64,000 nucleotides of DNA from Phyllobacterium zundukense (GTDB taxonomy: Bacteria; Pseudomonadota; Alphaproteobacteria; Rhizobiales; Rhizobiaceae), in NCBI RefSeq assembly GCF_025452195.1, contig NZ_CP104973.1, forward strand, positions 1 to 64,000, in the 5' to 3' direction. This document shows positions 18,982 to 27,766 of this stretch, piece by piece; the first letter of the stretch is position 1, and every line of letters starts with the position of its first letter. The position numbers and the translations under genes were made by a program. The notes beneath the pieces are model-generated. The model searched no databases and had not been told where the DNA came from. It saw nothing but the letters and a program-made list of their open reading frames with translations.

Positions 18982-19839
18982 TTGGCTCGATTTATCCGGA
19001 AATTATTGCCCCGTCGCTGGCGGCCCGACTATCAGGAAATTCCGGTTGTTCGCCTGCACGGCGTCATCATGTCTGGCGGCGGTCCGTTCCGGCAAAATCT
19101 CTCACTTGCATCGACGGCAGCTGTCCTGGAGAAGGCTTTTGGAGAAAAAGACGCACCAGCTGTCGCAATCTCCATCAATTCCCCGGGTGGATCGCCGGTT
19201 CAATCCCGTCTGATCTACCGGCGCATTCGCGATCTGGCCACGGAGAAGAACAAGAAAGTCTACATGTTCGTCGAGGATGTCGCCGCCTCGGGAGGTTATA
19301 TGATCGCTATAGCCGGCGATGAGATCATAGCCGACCCCTCATCCATCGTCGGTTCTATTGGCGTTGTCTCGGCAAGTTTCGGATTCACCGACCTCATCAA
19401 GAAAATCGGCGTTGAACGCCGCGTCCATACAGCGGGAAAGAACAAGGCAACGCTTGATCCGTTCCGGCCCGAAAACAAGGAAGACATCGAGCACTTGAAG
19501 GCGCTTCAGCTCGAAATTCACGAGACTTTCATCAATCTCGTCAAGGAGCGGCGGGGAGAGAAACTAAGCGAAAATCCCGACCTGTTCACGGGTCTGTTCT
19601 GGACAGGGACGCGGGGCGTTGAACTTGGACTTGTCGATGGTCTTGGCGATATAAGATCGTATCTGCAGTCACAATACGGCCCAAAGACCCGGCTAAAACT
19701 GATCACGCAGCCACGGGGCATGTTCGGACGCAAAATTCCGTCTACCGAAACCAGAATTGAGGCGCTTGGAGCCAATCTGGCCAATGGTGTAGTCAGTGCT
19801 GTCGAGGAAAGGGCGCTTTGGTCGCGATTTGGGTTATGA
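18982..19839 (+). CDS. S49 family peptidase (SppA/SohB-like)
   Basis: Serine protease of the signal-peptide peptidase A family. The start is TTG 18982 with AGGAGACACGC before it. The 285 residues carry the nucleophile in VAASGGYM (Ser103) and a Lys in AGKNKATLDPF (Lys155). The 52-residue spacing equals the Ser-Lys spacing known from Bacillus SppA, which supports Lys155 as general base. It lacks an obvious N-terminal membrane anchor, being basic (RKLLPRRWRP) at the start, so it may be cytosolic or peripherally bound. Confidence 0.92.
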   Translation: MARFIRKLLPRRWRPDYQEIPVVRLHGVIMSGGGPFRQNLSLASTAAVLEKAFGEKDAPAVAISINSPGGSPVQSRLIYRRIRDLATEKNKKVYMFVEDVAASGGYMIAIAGDEIIADPSSIVGSIGVVSASFGFTDLIKKIGVERRVHTAGKNKATLDPFRPENKEDIEHLKALQLEIHETFINLVKERRGEKLSENPDLFTGLFWTGTRGVELGLVDGLGDIRSYLQSQYGPKTRLKLITQPRGMFGRKIPSTETRIEALGANLANGVVSAVEERALWSRFGL

Positions 19840-19918
19840 TCTGAGCGCAGCGAATTTTGGCAAGCTCGCAGCGGCGTGCTATTAATACTCAGAACATCTG
19901 GTTTTCGAGGTTGGGACG

Positions 19919-20104
19919 ATGCCACAATTGATCTTTTTCGCTCTGGTCGGCTGTGCTGCCTTTTACGGCTATCGCTCGTTCAAGAAAGAGGCGCAGCGCG
20001 TTTCAGAGCGGGTTCGCGAAGCGGAAAAAGAAGTGCAGAATCGTGCGCAAGGAACATTGGTGCAGGATCCCGAGACGGGCGAATACCGTTTGCGCAAAGA
20101 CTGA
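19919..20104 (+). CDS. Small membrane-anchored protein
   Basis: Protein of 61 residues. Residues 1-19 form a hydrophobic anchor (MPQLIFFALVGCAAFYGYR), followed by a charged amphipathic helix (SFKKEAQRVSERVREAEKEVQ) and a short tail, LVQDPETGEYRLRKD. The tail matches a small conserved motif I have seen in hypothetical rhizobial proteins. The stop codon lies 5 bp before the ispE start. No function can be assigned. Confidence 0.75.
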   Translation: MPQLIFFALVGCAAFYGYRSFKKEAQRVSERVREAEKEVQNRAQGTLVQDPETGEYRLRKD

Positions 20105-20109
20105 TTTCA

Positions 20110-21000
20110 ATGCTGGACAGTGTAGAGCGTACGATCAGCCTGATCGCCCCCGCCAAAATCAATCTTGCCCTGCATGTCACCGGGCGCAGGGATGATGGTT
20201 ATCATCTGCTCGACAGCCTCGTCGTGTTTGCGCATATCGGCGACAAGGTGAGCGTGAAGCGAGCGCCGGTCGATTCCTTCGAAGTGTCAGGCCGCTTTGG
20301 ATGCGCCTTGCCCTCTGATGAAACCAACCTCGTACTCAAGGCAAGGAACGCTCTGCGCGCCCGGTTTCCCGACAAGGCCGCTCCTGTTGCCATTCATCTT
20401 GAAAAACACCTGCCAATCGCTTCCGGTATTGGCGGCGGATCGAGTGATGCCGCGGCAACGTTACGGGCACTGACAGCGCTCTGGGGTATCGAAACGAACG
20501 AGCTGGCTGCAATCGGTCTGACCCTGGGCGCAGATGTCCCAATGTGTCTGCATGGCCAGCCATTGATTGCACGGGGCATCGGCGAGGAAATCGAAGGCGT
20601 CGACGATTTCCCGCATGTGCCGATGGTCCTCGTTAACAGTGGTGGAGCGACCTCAACCCCTCAAGTCTTTTCGGCACTTATAAACCGCGACAACCAGCCT
20701 CTTCCCGGGCTGCCCAGGCTCACCACCGTTCACGATGTCTGCATCTATCTCGGGCAGACGCACAACCATCTCTTTTCAGCTGCTGAAAAGCTCAGTCCGG
20801 CAATCGGCTATGCCATGCAGGCGTTGCGTAACACGGATCCTCGACTGGTGCGTATGTCCGGTTCGGGCGGCACCTGCTTTGCAATTTACGGCAGCGACCA
20901 GGAGGCCGAAGCTGCTGCAGCGGCGCTCAAGCGGGCTCAGCCGGGTTGGTTCGTTGTTGCCACACACAATGGAGGAGTTGATCTTGGCCCGGATCGATGA
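20110..21000 (+). CDS. ispE: 4-diphosphocytidyl-2-C-methyl-D-erythritol kinase
   Basis: GHMP kinase of the non-mevalonate isoprenoid pathway, phosphorylating CDP-ME at the 2-OH. The start at ATG 20110 gives 296 residues. Motifs are PAKINLALHVTGRRDDGYH near the N-terminus, the ATP loop LPIASGIGGGSSDAAATLRAL, LGADVPMCL and the C-terminal VRMSGSGGTCFAIY. The pathway provides precursors for the polyprenyl synthase nearby. Its 3' end overlaps the preferred moaB start by 17 bp. Confidence 0.96.
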   Translation: MLDSVERTISLIAPAKINLALHVTGRRDDGYHLLDSLVVFAHIGDKVSVKRAPVDSFEVSGRFGCALPSDETNLVLKARNALRARFPDKAAPVAIHLEKHLPIASGIGGGSSDAAATLRALTALWGIETNELAAIGLTLGADVPMCLHGQPLIARGIGEEIEGVDDFPHVPMVLVNSGGATSTPQVFSALINRDNQPLPGLPRLTTVHDVCIYLGQTHNHLFSAAEKLSPAIGYAMQALRNTDPRLVRMSGSGGTCFAIYGSDQEAEAAAAALKRAQPGWFVVATHNGGVDLGPDR

Positions 21001-21535
21001 GACACGACCTTTTGTACCCGTCAAGATCGCCGTTCTGACGGTATCCGATACCCGCACGCTCGAAGATGACAAGTCGGGAACCACTTTGTCCGAGAGGCTT
21101 CTCGCCGCAGGTCATATATTGGCAGAGCGCACCATCGTTACCGATGACGCCGAAAAAATTCGGGATCGCGTGCTTTCGTGGTCAAAGGACCCGCAAATCG
21201 ACGCGATCATCACCACCGGCGGCACCGGCTTTACGGGCCGCGATGTTACCCCGGAAGCGCTCGAGCCGATCTTCGAAAAGCGCATGGACGGCTTTTCCGA
21301 AGTGTTCCACCGCATTTCCTATGACAAGATCGGCACTTCGACCATTCAATCACGGGCAACCGGCGGCGTCGTCAATGCGACCTTCGTTTTCGTGCTGCCG
21401 GGTTCGCCCGGCGCCTGCAGGGACGCTTGGGATAATATTCTGCAATACCAGCTGGATTACCGGCATATGCCGTGCAATTTCGTCGAGATCATGCCGCGGC
21501 TGGATGAACATCTGACGCGCGGCGGCAAGGGCTAG
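20984..21535 (+). CDS. moaB: Molybdenum cofactor biosynthesis protein B
   Basis: Member of the MoaB/Mog family that binds or adenylylates molybdopterin. I choose TTG 20984 because GGAGG ends 6-8 bases upstream and the product begins MARIDETRPFVPVKIAVLTV, like close homologues. ATG 20969 would place the Shine-Dalgarno inside the gene. The 183 residues include TTGGTGFTGRDVTPEA at about 77-92 and VFVLPGSPGACRDAWDNIL. It overlaps ispE by 17 bp and converges with the glycosyltransferase gene by 4 bp. Confidence 0.93.
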   Translation: MARIDETRPFVPVKIAVLTVSDTRTLEDDKSGTTLSERLLAAGHILAERTIVTDDAEKIRDRVLSWSKDPQIDAIITTGGTGFTGRDVTPEALEPIFEKRMDGFSEVFHRISYDKIGTSTIQSRATGGVVNATFVFVLPGSPGACRDAWDNILQYQLDYRHMPCNFVEIMPRLDEHLTRGGKG

Positions 21536-22044
21536 GTCTTCTTTGACGGGGCCGGAATAATCTCCGCCCGAAGCCGTTTCATGGCGAGCCCGCGCGCAAT
21601 ATCGGCGGCCTTTTTCCCGGGAGTGAACAACGCCATCGACTGGCGCTTCGAGATGAGCAACCCATCGGCCAACGGGTTTCCTGGAGAGAATACACGGCTC
21701 AGAAACGGCCGGCGGTGGGTGTGCGACCGGGTGAAGCAAGCAGGCCCTTGCATGCGTTCCGCATGAACCGCAACGGGTTCGATCCACCCATCCAACAACC
21801 GCGCGCCGGGCTCGAGAAACAGGAACCATTCGCTGCGCGCCCGCCTGAAACCATCGATCAAAGCCTGGTCCTGCAGAAAGATGCATCCGGCGGCATCGGC
21901 AACACGATGGGTCTGATCGACAGAGCCCTGGTCGATGATGATCACATCGCTCAAAATGCCTTCTACGGCGCCACCGACCAGACCGCCGAGCGTCCTCGCC
22001 AAAGCCTCATCCGAATTTTGGGTTTCAATCAGGACGGAAATCAT
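21532..22044 (-). CDS. Small family 2-type glycosyltransferase domain protein
   Basis: I take ATG 22044, which begins MISVLIETQNSDEALARTL like a GT2 first strand, giving 170 residues. Upstream codons from 22083 give only a hydrophobic stretch. The residues SDVIIIDQGSVDQTHRVADAAGC replace the DDGSTD-type nucleotide-binding motif with DQGSVD. FLEPGARLLDGWIEP resembles the second acidic region. The C-terminal acceptor half is missing compared with full GT2 enzymes (about 250-300 aa), so catalytic activity is uncertain. Confidence 0.72.
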   Translation of the reverse strand: MISVLIETQNSDEALARTLGGLVGGAVEGILSDVIIIDQGSVDQTHRVADAAGCIFLQDQALIDGFRRARSEWFLFLEPGARLLDGWIEPVAVHAERMQGPACFTRSHTHRRPFLSRVFSPGNPLADGLLISKRQSMALFTPGKKAADIARGLAMKRLRAEIIPAPSKKT

Positions 22045-22195
22045 CAGGAGCCAATATAGTATTATTATAAGAATTTCCATCACTCCTTTAGGCGAAGATT
22101 GTTCTTGCTTTGTTCTAAAAGCTTGCTAGGAATAGATTCATGTTGCGGCTATGACGAGCGACTCGTTTCGCTCCCTGCCAAAGGAGACAAGGCAA

Positions 22196-23347
22196 ATGAA
22201 CATTGTGGTGCAAGCAGACAAGGCTGCCTTTGGTCAGGGCCGTGCACAACATACGAACGCGCTGATTGAAGAAGCGGGCTTGCGGGTTGACCATCAACGG
22301 CGGCGCGGTCGTGGGGCCGGCATCAATCCAACCGGCAGGTTCGAAGCAGAAACGCGCCATGTCTACGACGATGGCTGGGAAACCATCGAGGATCTGCCAC
22401 CTTTCAAGACCGACGTTCAGGTGGAAAAGCCGCGCACGATCATTACCCGAAATGACTCGCCGGATATCAGTTTCGACCGTTCGATCAATCCCTATCGCGG
22501 CTGCGAGCACGGCTGCATCTATTGTTTCGCTCGACCGACCCACACCTATATGGGTCTTTCGGCAGGACTGGATTTCGAATCCAAGCTGTTTGCCAAACCC
22601 GATGCAGCGAAGATGCTGGATAAGGAATTGTCCAAGCCCGGCTATACCGCAAAGACAATTGCGATCGGCACGAACACTGATCCCTATCAGCCTGTGGAAA
22701 AGAAATGGCGTATCATGCGGGACATCCTGCAGGTGCTGGAGGCGCATCAACATCCCGTTGGAATCGTTACGAAATCCGCCTTGGTTGTGCGAGATCAGGA
22801 TATTCTTGCACGCATGGCAGAAAAAGGCCTCGCCAAGGTTGCGCTTTCGGTGACATCGCTCGATGGCAAGCTTGCGCGTACGATGGAGCCCCGCGCCTCA
22901 ACCCCGACGCGGCGCTTGCAGGCGCTTCGCAGTCTCTCGGATGCCGGTATCCCCGTAAGCGTGATGGTTGCCCCTATCATTCCCGGCCTCAATGACCATG
23001 AGGTCGAACGTATTCTCGACAGTGCCCACGCCATGGGCGCCAAAGAGGCTGGTTATGTGCTTTTGCGCCTGCCGCTGGAGGTCAGCCCGATCTTCAAAGA
23101 CTGGCTGCTCCGCAACTATCCGGACCGCTATCGCCACGTTCTTTCGCTTGTCCGGTCAATGCGAGGTGGCAAGGATTACGATGCGGAATGGGGTAAACGC
23201 ATGCGCGGTGAAGGACCTTATGCCTGGCAGATCGGCAGGCGATTTGAAATAGCTGCCAAGCGGCTTGGCATCAATGTGGACAAGCGCCGGCTGCGGACGG
23301 ACTTGTTCAAGTCCACACCCGGAAGCGAACAATTATCGCTATTGTAA
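22196..23347 (+). CDS. Radical SAM protein, PA0069 / SplB-related family
   Basis: Iron-sulfur radical SAM enzyme of 383 residues; AAGGAG lies 10 bases before ATG 22196. The cluster motif is CEHGCIYC (Cys103, Cys107, Cys110), a CxxxCxxC triad as in the superfamily, preceded by SFDRSINPYRG. Other conserved blocks are IGTNTDPYQPVEKKW, VGIVTKSALVVRD and VSVMVAPIIPGLNDHE. The family is compared with spore photoproduct lyase but its substrate is unknown. It is monocistronic. Confidence 0.93.
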   Translation: MNIVVQADKAAFGQGRAQHTNALIEEAGLRVDHQRRRGRGAGINPTGRFEAETRHVYDDGWETIEDLPPFKTDVQVEKPRTIITRNDSPDISFDRSINPYRGCEHGCIYCFARPTHTYMGLSAGLDFESKLFAKPDAAKMLDKELSKPGYTAKTIAIGTNTDPYQPVEKKWRIMRDILQVLEAHQHPVGIVTKSALVVRDQDILARMAEKGLAKVALSVTSLDGKLARTMEPRASTPTRRLQALRSLSDAGIPVSVMVAPIIPGLNDHEVERILDSAHAMGAKEAGYVLLRLPLEVSPIFKDWLLRNYPDRYRHVLSLVRSMRGGKDYDAEWGKRMRGEGPYAWQIGRRFEIAAKRLGINVDKRRLRTDLFKSTPGSEQLSLL

Positions 23348-23408
23348 ACTTTAGCGCAGCAGGTGTGACGATTTGGGTGGATTATCAGCAAAATCAATGA
23401 GTTATTTC

Positions 23409-23541
23409 CGTCAGGCGTGCCCCCTCTAGCCTGACGTGACCTTGGGTAGCCCACCCCATCAGCTACCCAGGGGCTTGCAGAGAATCAGAGCGAATGCGAG
23501 GCTCGTCGCAACATGGCTCGATCGCGTTCTGATTCTCTGCT
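23409..23541. other. Hairpins leading into and over the rnhB start
   Basis: CGTCAGGC pairs with GCCTGACG (about 23,410-23,437) and GGGTAGC with GCTACCC (about 23,444-23,466). CAGAGAATCAGAGCG (23,477-23,491) pairs with CGTTCTGATTCTCTG (about 23,526-23,540), a stem that encloses the rnhB ATG at 23513. In RNA this last stem would place the start codon in its loop. Confidence 0.6.
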
Positions 23542-24173
23542 TCTTCCCATCGAACCTGGCAAACCGGATTTTGCCAGCGAGCGAAAGCTTATGCGTAGCG
23601 GGATTGAGCTTGTCGCCGGTATAGACGAGGCCGGGCGCGGTCCGCTGGCGGGACCAGTTGTGGCTGCCGCGGTTATTTTGAATCCGAAGAAAATACCAAA
23701 AGGCCTTGACGATCTCGAAACGGCTGACTGCGGAGCGCCGCGAGGAACTGTTTGATATTATTACTGAAACAGCGCTAGCTTGCGCCGTTTCAAGCATTTC
23801 TGCGCCAGTGATCGATGCAACCGATATTCTGAAAGCCGCACTTGAGGCGATGCGCCGGGCCGTATGCGGTCTGGCAATTCCTCCGGGTCATGCGCTTATC
23901 GACGGGCGCGACGTGGCCCCGGGGCTTCCCTGCCCGGCGACGGCACTGATCAAGGGCGATCAACGTTCCGTATCGATCGCGGCGGCCTCTATCCTCGCCA
24001 AGGTGACACGCGACCGGATGATGTCACAGACCGGCAAATACTTTCCGCTTTATGGTCTGGAAATGCACGCCGGATATGGAACCGAGTTCCATCGCAACGC
24101 CATGGAGGAGCATGGCCCTGTGGTGGGCCTGCACCGTTTCAGCTTCTCGCCGCTGAAAGAGCGCCAAACCTAA
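23513..24173 (+). pseudogene. rnhB: Ribonuclease HII, interrupted by a one-base frameshift
   Basis: RNase HII removes ribonucleotides from DNA. The first part (from ATG 23513) contains the active-site stretch [21 protein letters not shown] and runs to GLDD. There the frame breaks. The next frame continues [13 protein letters not shown], the conserved continuation, then [25 protein letters not shown] and [10 protein letters not shown]. Removing the C at 23714 restores one reading frame of about 219 codons. All catalytic regions are otherwise intact, so this is either a very recent inactivation or a base error in the sequence. The gene otherwise ends at TAA 24171-24173. Confidence 0.88.
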
Positions 24174-24314
24174 GGTCTGTTAGTATTCACGCCATGGCGG
24201 CCTGCAAACGGCGTTCTTCTGCGTTCCCGTGCTCGCGTACCAAAATGTACGCTCCGCTCCTGTGCTCGAAAACCACCGTTTTCTCCTCGCCCTGACATGA
24301 ATCTCAACAGACCT
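24173..24314. repeat. MITE-like element with imperfect terminal inverted repeats
   Basis: The 142-bp interval starts AGGTCTGTTAGTATTCA and ends with the inverse of AGGTCTGTTGAGATTCA, giving terminal repeats that match at about 14 of 17 positions. The inside has no start/stop pair that looks like a gene. It begins on the last base of the rnhB stop codon. From memory, similar intergenic units occur in rhizobial genomes. Nothing else but the atp terminator is seen up to 24,522. Confidence 0.55.
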
Positions 24315-24463
24315 TCGTATTTCAACTTGGCACCACCAAATTTCACTCTTCTGTTGAAATTCTTGCGCCAGAATCGCACTTTCTTGCATCGGAATCGTGA
24401 CCTCTTGTGCGAGATTCAGAGATTCTAGCATAAAACATCTGCCGGATTCAGATCAATGTGAGA

Positions 24464-24494
24464 ATTAAAAAGAAAGCCGCCTTTCGGCGGCTTC
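24464..24494 (-). terminator. Rho-independent terminator of the F0 ATP synthase genes
   Basis: On the minus strand the stem GCCGCC-GAAA-GGCGGC is followed by TTTCTTTTT, about 30 bp after the atpF stop codon. It is a textbook intrinsic terminator. Confidence 0.9.
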
Positions 24495-24522
24495 CTGAAC
24501 GTTCGAAGTTCCCGTTCTTGCT

Positions 24523-25008
24523 TTAGTTCAGTCGGGATTTTACTTCAGTTAGCGATGACTTGAAGAAGTCAGCCGATGTCTTGGCATCCACCTTGTTGCC
24601 AAGAATATGGCTGGCCGCGGCGACAGCGATATCGACGGCGGAGGCCCGAACTTCGTTGACGGCTTCGGTCTCGGCCTGAGCGATCTTCTGTTCGGCGAGC
24701 TTTTTGCGGCGCGCCACATATTCTTCGGTTTTCTGCTTGGCTTCTTCGAGAAGGCCATGCGCTTCACGCTCGGCAGCAGCCACGATCTCGCCCGCTTCCT
24801 TTTCGGCTTCCTTGCGCTTGCGCTGGAATTCCGCAAGCAGGGATTGTGCTTCCTCGCGCAGGCGGCGGGCTTCTTCAAGCTCGTCGCGAATTTTATCAGC
24901 GCGACCGTCAAGCGATTTGTTAACGACTGCCGGAACCTTGAGATAGATCATCAGCGCCAGGAAGATGACGAGACCGACCAAGGCATAGAATGTTGCGTCG
25001 AATTCCAT
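24523..25008 (-). CDS. atpF: ATP synthase F0 subunit b
   Basis: Stator stalk subunit: one N-terminal membrane helix (TFYALVGLVIFLALMIYL) and a long charged coiled coil through residue 160. The 161-residue length is typical. It is the last gene of the F0 cluster and lies 11 bp after the b-prime gene. Photosynthetic and alpha-type bacteria carry two different b subunits forming a heterodimer; this is the canonical b form by its N-terminus MEFDATFYALVGL. Confidence 0.95.
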   Translation of the reverse strand: MEFDATFYALVGLVIFLALMIYLKVPAVVNKSLDGRADKIRDELEEARRLREEAQSLLAEFQRKRKEAEKEAGEIVAAAEREAHGLLEEAKQKTEEYVARRKKLAEQKIAQAETEAVNEVRASAVDIAVAAASHILGNKVDAKTSADFFKSSLTEVKSRLN

Positions 25009-25019
25009 TGTGGTTCTCC

Positions 25020-25658
25020 TCAGCCCCGAACAGCTTTGACCGCGGCGGATATGCTTGCCTTGTCGATGCTACCGCCGAGGATCTTCTTGACGATCTCGCT
25101 TGCAGTATCTTCCGCAATCGTTCCGACTTCCTTCATCGCCTTGTCCTTGATGGCGGCAATGCTGGCTTCGGCGTCGCTCAATTTCTTCTCGAGGGCTGCC
25201 GAAATGTCGGCCTGTTCGGCGTCGGCTTTCGCCTTTGCGTCATCACGGGCGGTCTGGGCAATGCCACCGGCCTTCTTCTTGGCGTCGGCCAGTTCCTGCT
25301 CGTAGGCAGCAAAGGCGTCATCCGAGTCCTGCTTCATGCGCGCAGCCTGATCGAGATCGGTCGCGATGCGATCACGACGCGTTTCGATGATACCGCCGAT
25401 GCGTGGCAGCACCACCCGCGACAGGAATAGATAAAATGCGGCGAATGTCACTGCCAGCCAGAGAATCTGCGATGCAAAATGGCTGGAGTCGAAGGGCGGG
25501 AAAACACCTTGCTGATGCGGCACGCCGGTTTCAGTGTGCGTCTCTGCTGCGTGGGCGTCAGGCGTCGCGCCCGGTACGGCCGTTTCGGCTGCACCATGCG
25601 TATCGGTCTGAGCGACTGTTTCCGTTGTGGATGCGGCGTTCGCCGAAGACACAAACAT
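25020..25658 (-). CDS. ATP synthase F0 subunit b-prime
   Basis: Second peripheral stalk subunit, 212 residues from ATG 25658 (AAGGGG upstream). An Ala/Thr/Glu/His-rich N-terminal extension of about 60 residues precedes the membrane helix [22 protein letters not shown] coiled coil then runs to the end ([20 protein letters not shown]). The extension is longer than in b and is typical for alphaproteobacterial b-prime. It pairs with AtpF in the stator. Confidence 0.93.
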   Translation of the reverse strand: MFVSSANAASTTETVAQTDTHGAAETAVPGATPDAHAAETHTETGVPHQQGVFPPFDSSHFASQILWLAVTFAAFYLFLSRVVLPRIGGIIETRRDRIATDLDQAARMKQDSDDAFAAYEQELADAKKKAGGIAQTARDDAKAKADAEQADISAALEKKLSDAEASIAAIKDKAMKEVGTIAEDTASEIVKKILGGSIDKASISAAVKAVRG

Positions 25659-25762
25659 ATAAAATCCCCTTGAAGTCGGGTGTTTCCCAAAATCAGCAAA
25701 CGTAGCTTGCTGCAAATAAGAAACTGGCCGCGCCGGGCGCAGCCAGTAACGGGCCGTTCAGA

Positions 25763-25990
25763 TTAAACAGCGAAGAGAAGCAGAAGAGCGATGAGCAGCG
25801 AGAAGATGCCCAAAGCTTCGGTAACGGCAAAGCCGAATACCAGACGGCCGAACTGGCCATCAGCTGCTGAAGGGTTGCGCAACGCACCGGAGAGATAGCT
25901 GCCGAAAATATTGCCGAGGCCGAGGGCCGTTCCGGCCATACCAAAACAGGCAAGACCTGCACCGATGTACTTTGCTGCTACCGGATCCAT
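25763..25990 (-). CDS. atpE: ATP synthase F0 subunit c
   Basis: Proteolipid of 75 residues forming the rotor ring: two membrane helices joined by the polar loop RNPSAADGQ. The ion-binding carboxylate is Glu58 ([10 protein letters not shown]), with no Na+-type signature, so proton coupling is expected. It stands between atpB and the b-prime gene. Confidence 0.97.
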   Translation of the reverse strand: MDPVAAKYIGAGLACFGMAGTALGLGNIFGSYLSGALRNPSAADGQFGRLVFGFAVTEALGIFSLLIALLLLFAV

Positions 25991-26106
25991 ATTAAACTCC
26001 TTTTAGATCGATTCATCATTGATAGATTGCGTTTGGCGGAAACCCGCCGGTGAAGTCTTTGGCACGGGTCCAGCTTCGAAGCCGGACCACGGTCCAATTC
26101 TGGAAG

Positions 26107-26859
26107 CTAGTGACCGCCGGGATGGACTGCGTCGTTCAGATACATGCAGGTGAGCACGGTGAAGACGTAGGCCTGAAGGAAAGCCACCAAAAATTCGAGA
26201 CCGGTCAGCGCCACTGTCATCGCAAGCGGCAGCACGGCGCCGCCTATACCGAGCGCACCGAGAGCGCTCAAGGAAGCGACGAAACCAGCAAACACTTTCA
26301 GCGTGATGTGGCCAGCAAGCATGTTGGCGAAAAGACGAACCGAAAGGCTGATCGGACGGGAAAGGAACGAGATGATCTCGATCGGCACCACCAGCAAAAG
26401 CAGTGGAGCAGGCACCCCAGACGGAATGAACACGCCGAGAAATTTGAAGCCATGCTTGGCAAAACCATAGGCAAGGACAGTTCCGATCACCAGAAGAGCA
26501 AGCGCGAAGGTGACGATGATCTGGCTGGTGACAGTGAAAAAATAAGGAAACATACCGAGCATATTGGCAACGAGCACGAACATGAACAGCGAGAAAACGA
26601 ACGGGAAGAACTTCATTCCGGCGTTGCCTGCCGATTCGCGCAAGGTCGAGGCGACGAATTCATAGGCCATTTCCGAAATGGATTGCAGACGGGTCGGAAT
26701 GAGACCGCGATTGGAAGAGGTGAGATAGAGAAATGCCGATGCAACGCCAACCGTTGCAACCATGAAGGCAGACGAATTGGTGAAGGATAGATCAATTCCA
26801 CCCAGATCAATGGGAATCCACTTGGTGATATGGAATTGATGAATCGGATCGTTGGACAC
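26107..26859 (-). CDS. atpB: ATP synthase F0 subunit a
   Basis: Membrane stator subunit forming the proton half-channels, 250 residues with 5-6 helices. The essential Arg lies in the fourth-helix motif [15 protein letters not shown] at about 170-184, and the C-terminal helix is [24 protein letters not shown]. It is second in the atpI-atpB-atpE-b'-b cluster. F1 genes are not in this window, as is usual for the split operon of this group. Confidence 0.97.
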   Translation of the reverse strand: MSNDPIHQFHITKWIPIDLGGIDLSFTNSSAFMVATVGVASAFLYLTSSNRGLIPTRLQSISEMAYEFVASTLRESAGNAGMKFFPFVFSLFMFVLVANMLGMFPYFFTVTSQIIVTFALALLVIGTVLAYGFAKHGFKFLGVFIPSGVPAPLLLLVVPIEIISFLSRPISLSVRLFANMLAGHITLKVFAGFVASLSALGALGIGGAVLPLAMTVALTGLEFLVAFLQAYVFTVLTCMYLNDAVHPGGH

Positions 26860-26908
26860 TGTAACCTCGTCTCTCTCGCATCATTCCCGCAAGCATCAGC
26901 CCGCAAGG

Positions 26909-27355
26909 CTATTCCGGTTTGTCGCGCTCCGCGTCCTTGATGGACTGCAGACCACGGTTTTCCGCCACACGTCCCGCAGAGCGCAGGATATTCAGCGTTC
27001 CAGCACAAAAACCAAGGAGGAGCAGAATGATAAGCCCCCAAGGTGAAGTACCCAAAAATCGGTCAGCTAACCAGCCCAACCCCGCACCAACCAGAACGCC
27101 GGCGATAAACTCGCTCGACAACTTCATGGCCTGCGCGACACCGGAGGCGGTTTCCGTCCCCTTGTCGTCTGAACCGGATTTTCGCGCAGCGCCTCTAGAA
27201 GCAAGTTTTGCCCCCAGAGCACGACGACGGCTCTCCAGTTCCTCCGAAGTCAGCATCTTCCCGGCACCCGGCGTGCTACCGACAGAACCTGACTTATCGG
27301 GATCCTTACCCGTGGCCAATGGCATGTCCTTTACACGCTGAATGCGAGGCTTCAC
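26909..27355 (-). CDS. atpI: AtpI/AtpZ family ATP synthase assembly protein
   Basis: Protein of 148 residues with a charged, Ser/Gly-rich N-terminal half and two membrane helices (FIAGVLVGAGLGWLADRFLG and PWGLIILLLLGFCAGTLNILR). AtpI-type proteins help assemble the c-ring or act in Mg2+ supply for it. It leads the F0 cluster. A second start at 27325 is possible (MPLATGKD). Confidence 0.9.
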   Translation of the reverse strand: MKPRIQRVKDMPLATGKDPDKSGSVGSTPGAGKMLTSEELESRRRALGAKLASRGAARKSGSDDKGTETASGVAQAMKLSSEFIAGVLVGAGLGWLADRFLGTSPWGLIILLLLGFCAGTLNILRSAGRVAENRGLQSIKDAERDKPE

Positions 27356-27447
27356 CCCCGCTTCGAAGTCGCGCGCAACATATTGTTACGGTCCACGCTA
27401 GTCAAGGCGCATACCCGAGACTCCCAAGGGTAATTTTCGTGGTGAAA

Positions 27448-27476
27448 TTCAATATGTTAGCCAAATATGACTATAT
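27448..27476 (+). promoter_or_regulatory. Candidate sigma-70 promoter for the duplicated small-ORF units
   Basis: TTCAAT (27,448) and CTATAT (27,471) are separated by 17 bp. CTATAT equals the rhizobial -10 consensus; the -35 is weak. A 13-bp inverted repeat follows (CACCTCTTGATCG at 27,481 with CGATCAAGTGGTG at 27,551; one mismatch) before the first unit begins. Confidence 0.35.
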
Positions 27477-27663
27477 GTCTCACCTCTTGATCGAAGTTTT
27501 GCGGCCGAATCCTTGACGATCGCGCAGATGCGGGGCGTCTCAACGGACCCCGATCAAGTGGTGAGCCACGACAATTTCAGATGTCGCGCAGTCTGGTTCA
27601 ACCCTGCGTTTCTTGCGGGTCGCATCGTTCCAACCGTAAATGAAAAGCGGACAGCATCATGCG

Positions 27664-27753
27664 ATTTGAGGGCAAAAGCAGGAAGCACCGAGCCAGCCGG
27701 TGCATCGAAGGGATGGCCGCTTCGACCTTTGGGCAAAGGCCCTGCCCTCAAAT
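27664..27753 (+). ncRNA. Riboswitch-like four-helix element preceding the small ORF
   Basis: P1: ATTTGAGGGCA (27,664-27,674) pairs perfectly over 11 bp with TGCCCTCAAAT (27,743-27,753). Inside lie P2 GCACCG/CGGTGC (27,685-27,703), P3 TCGAAG/CTTCGA (27,705-27,725) and P4 CCTTTG/CAAAGG (27,726-27,739). The P2 loop has GCCA and the P3 loop UGGC, which could form a 4-bp kissing contact. The Shine-Dalgarno CTGGAGG starts one base after P1. This is the geometry of a translation-controlling aptamer. I cannot match it to a known riboswitch or RNA family; the regulatory role is inference. Confidence 0.6.
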
Positions 27754-27766
27754 CTGGAGGTGAACT

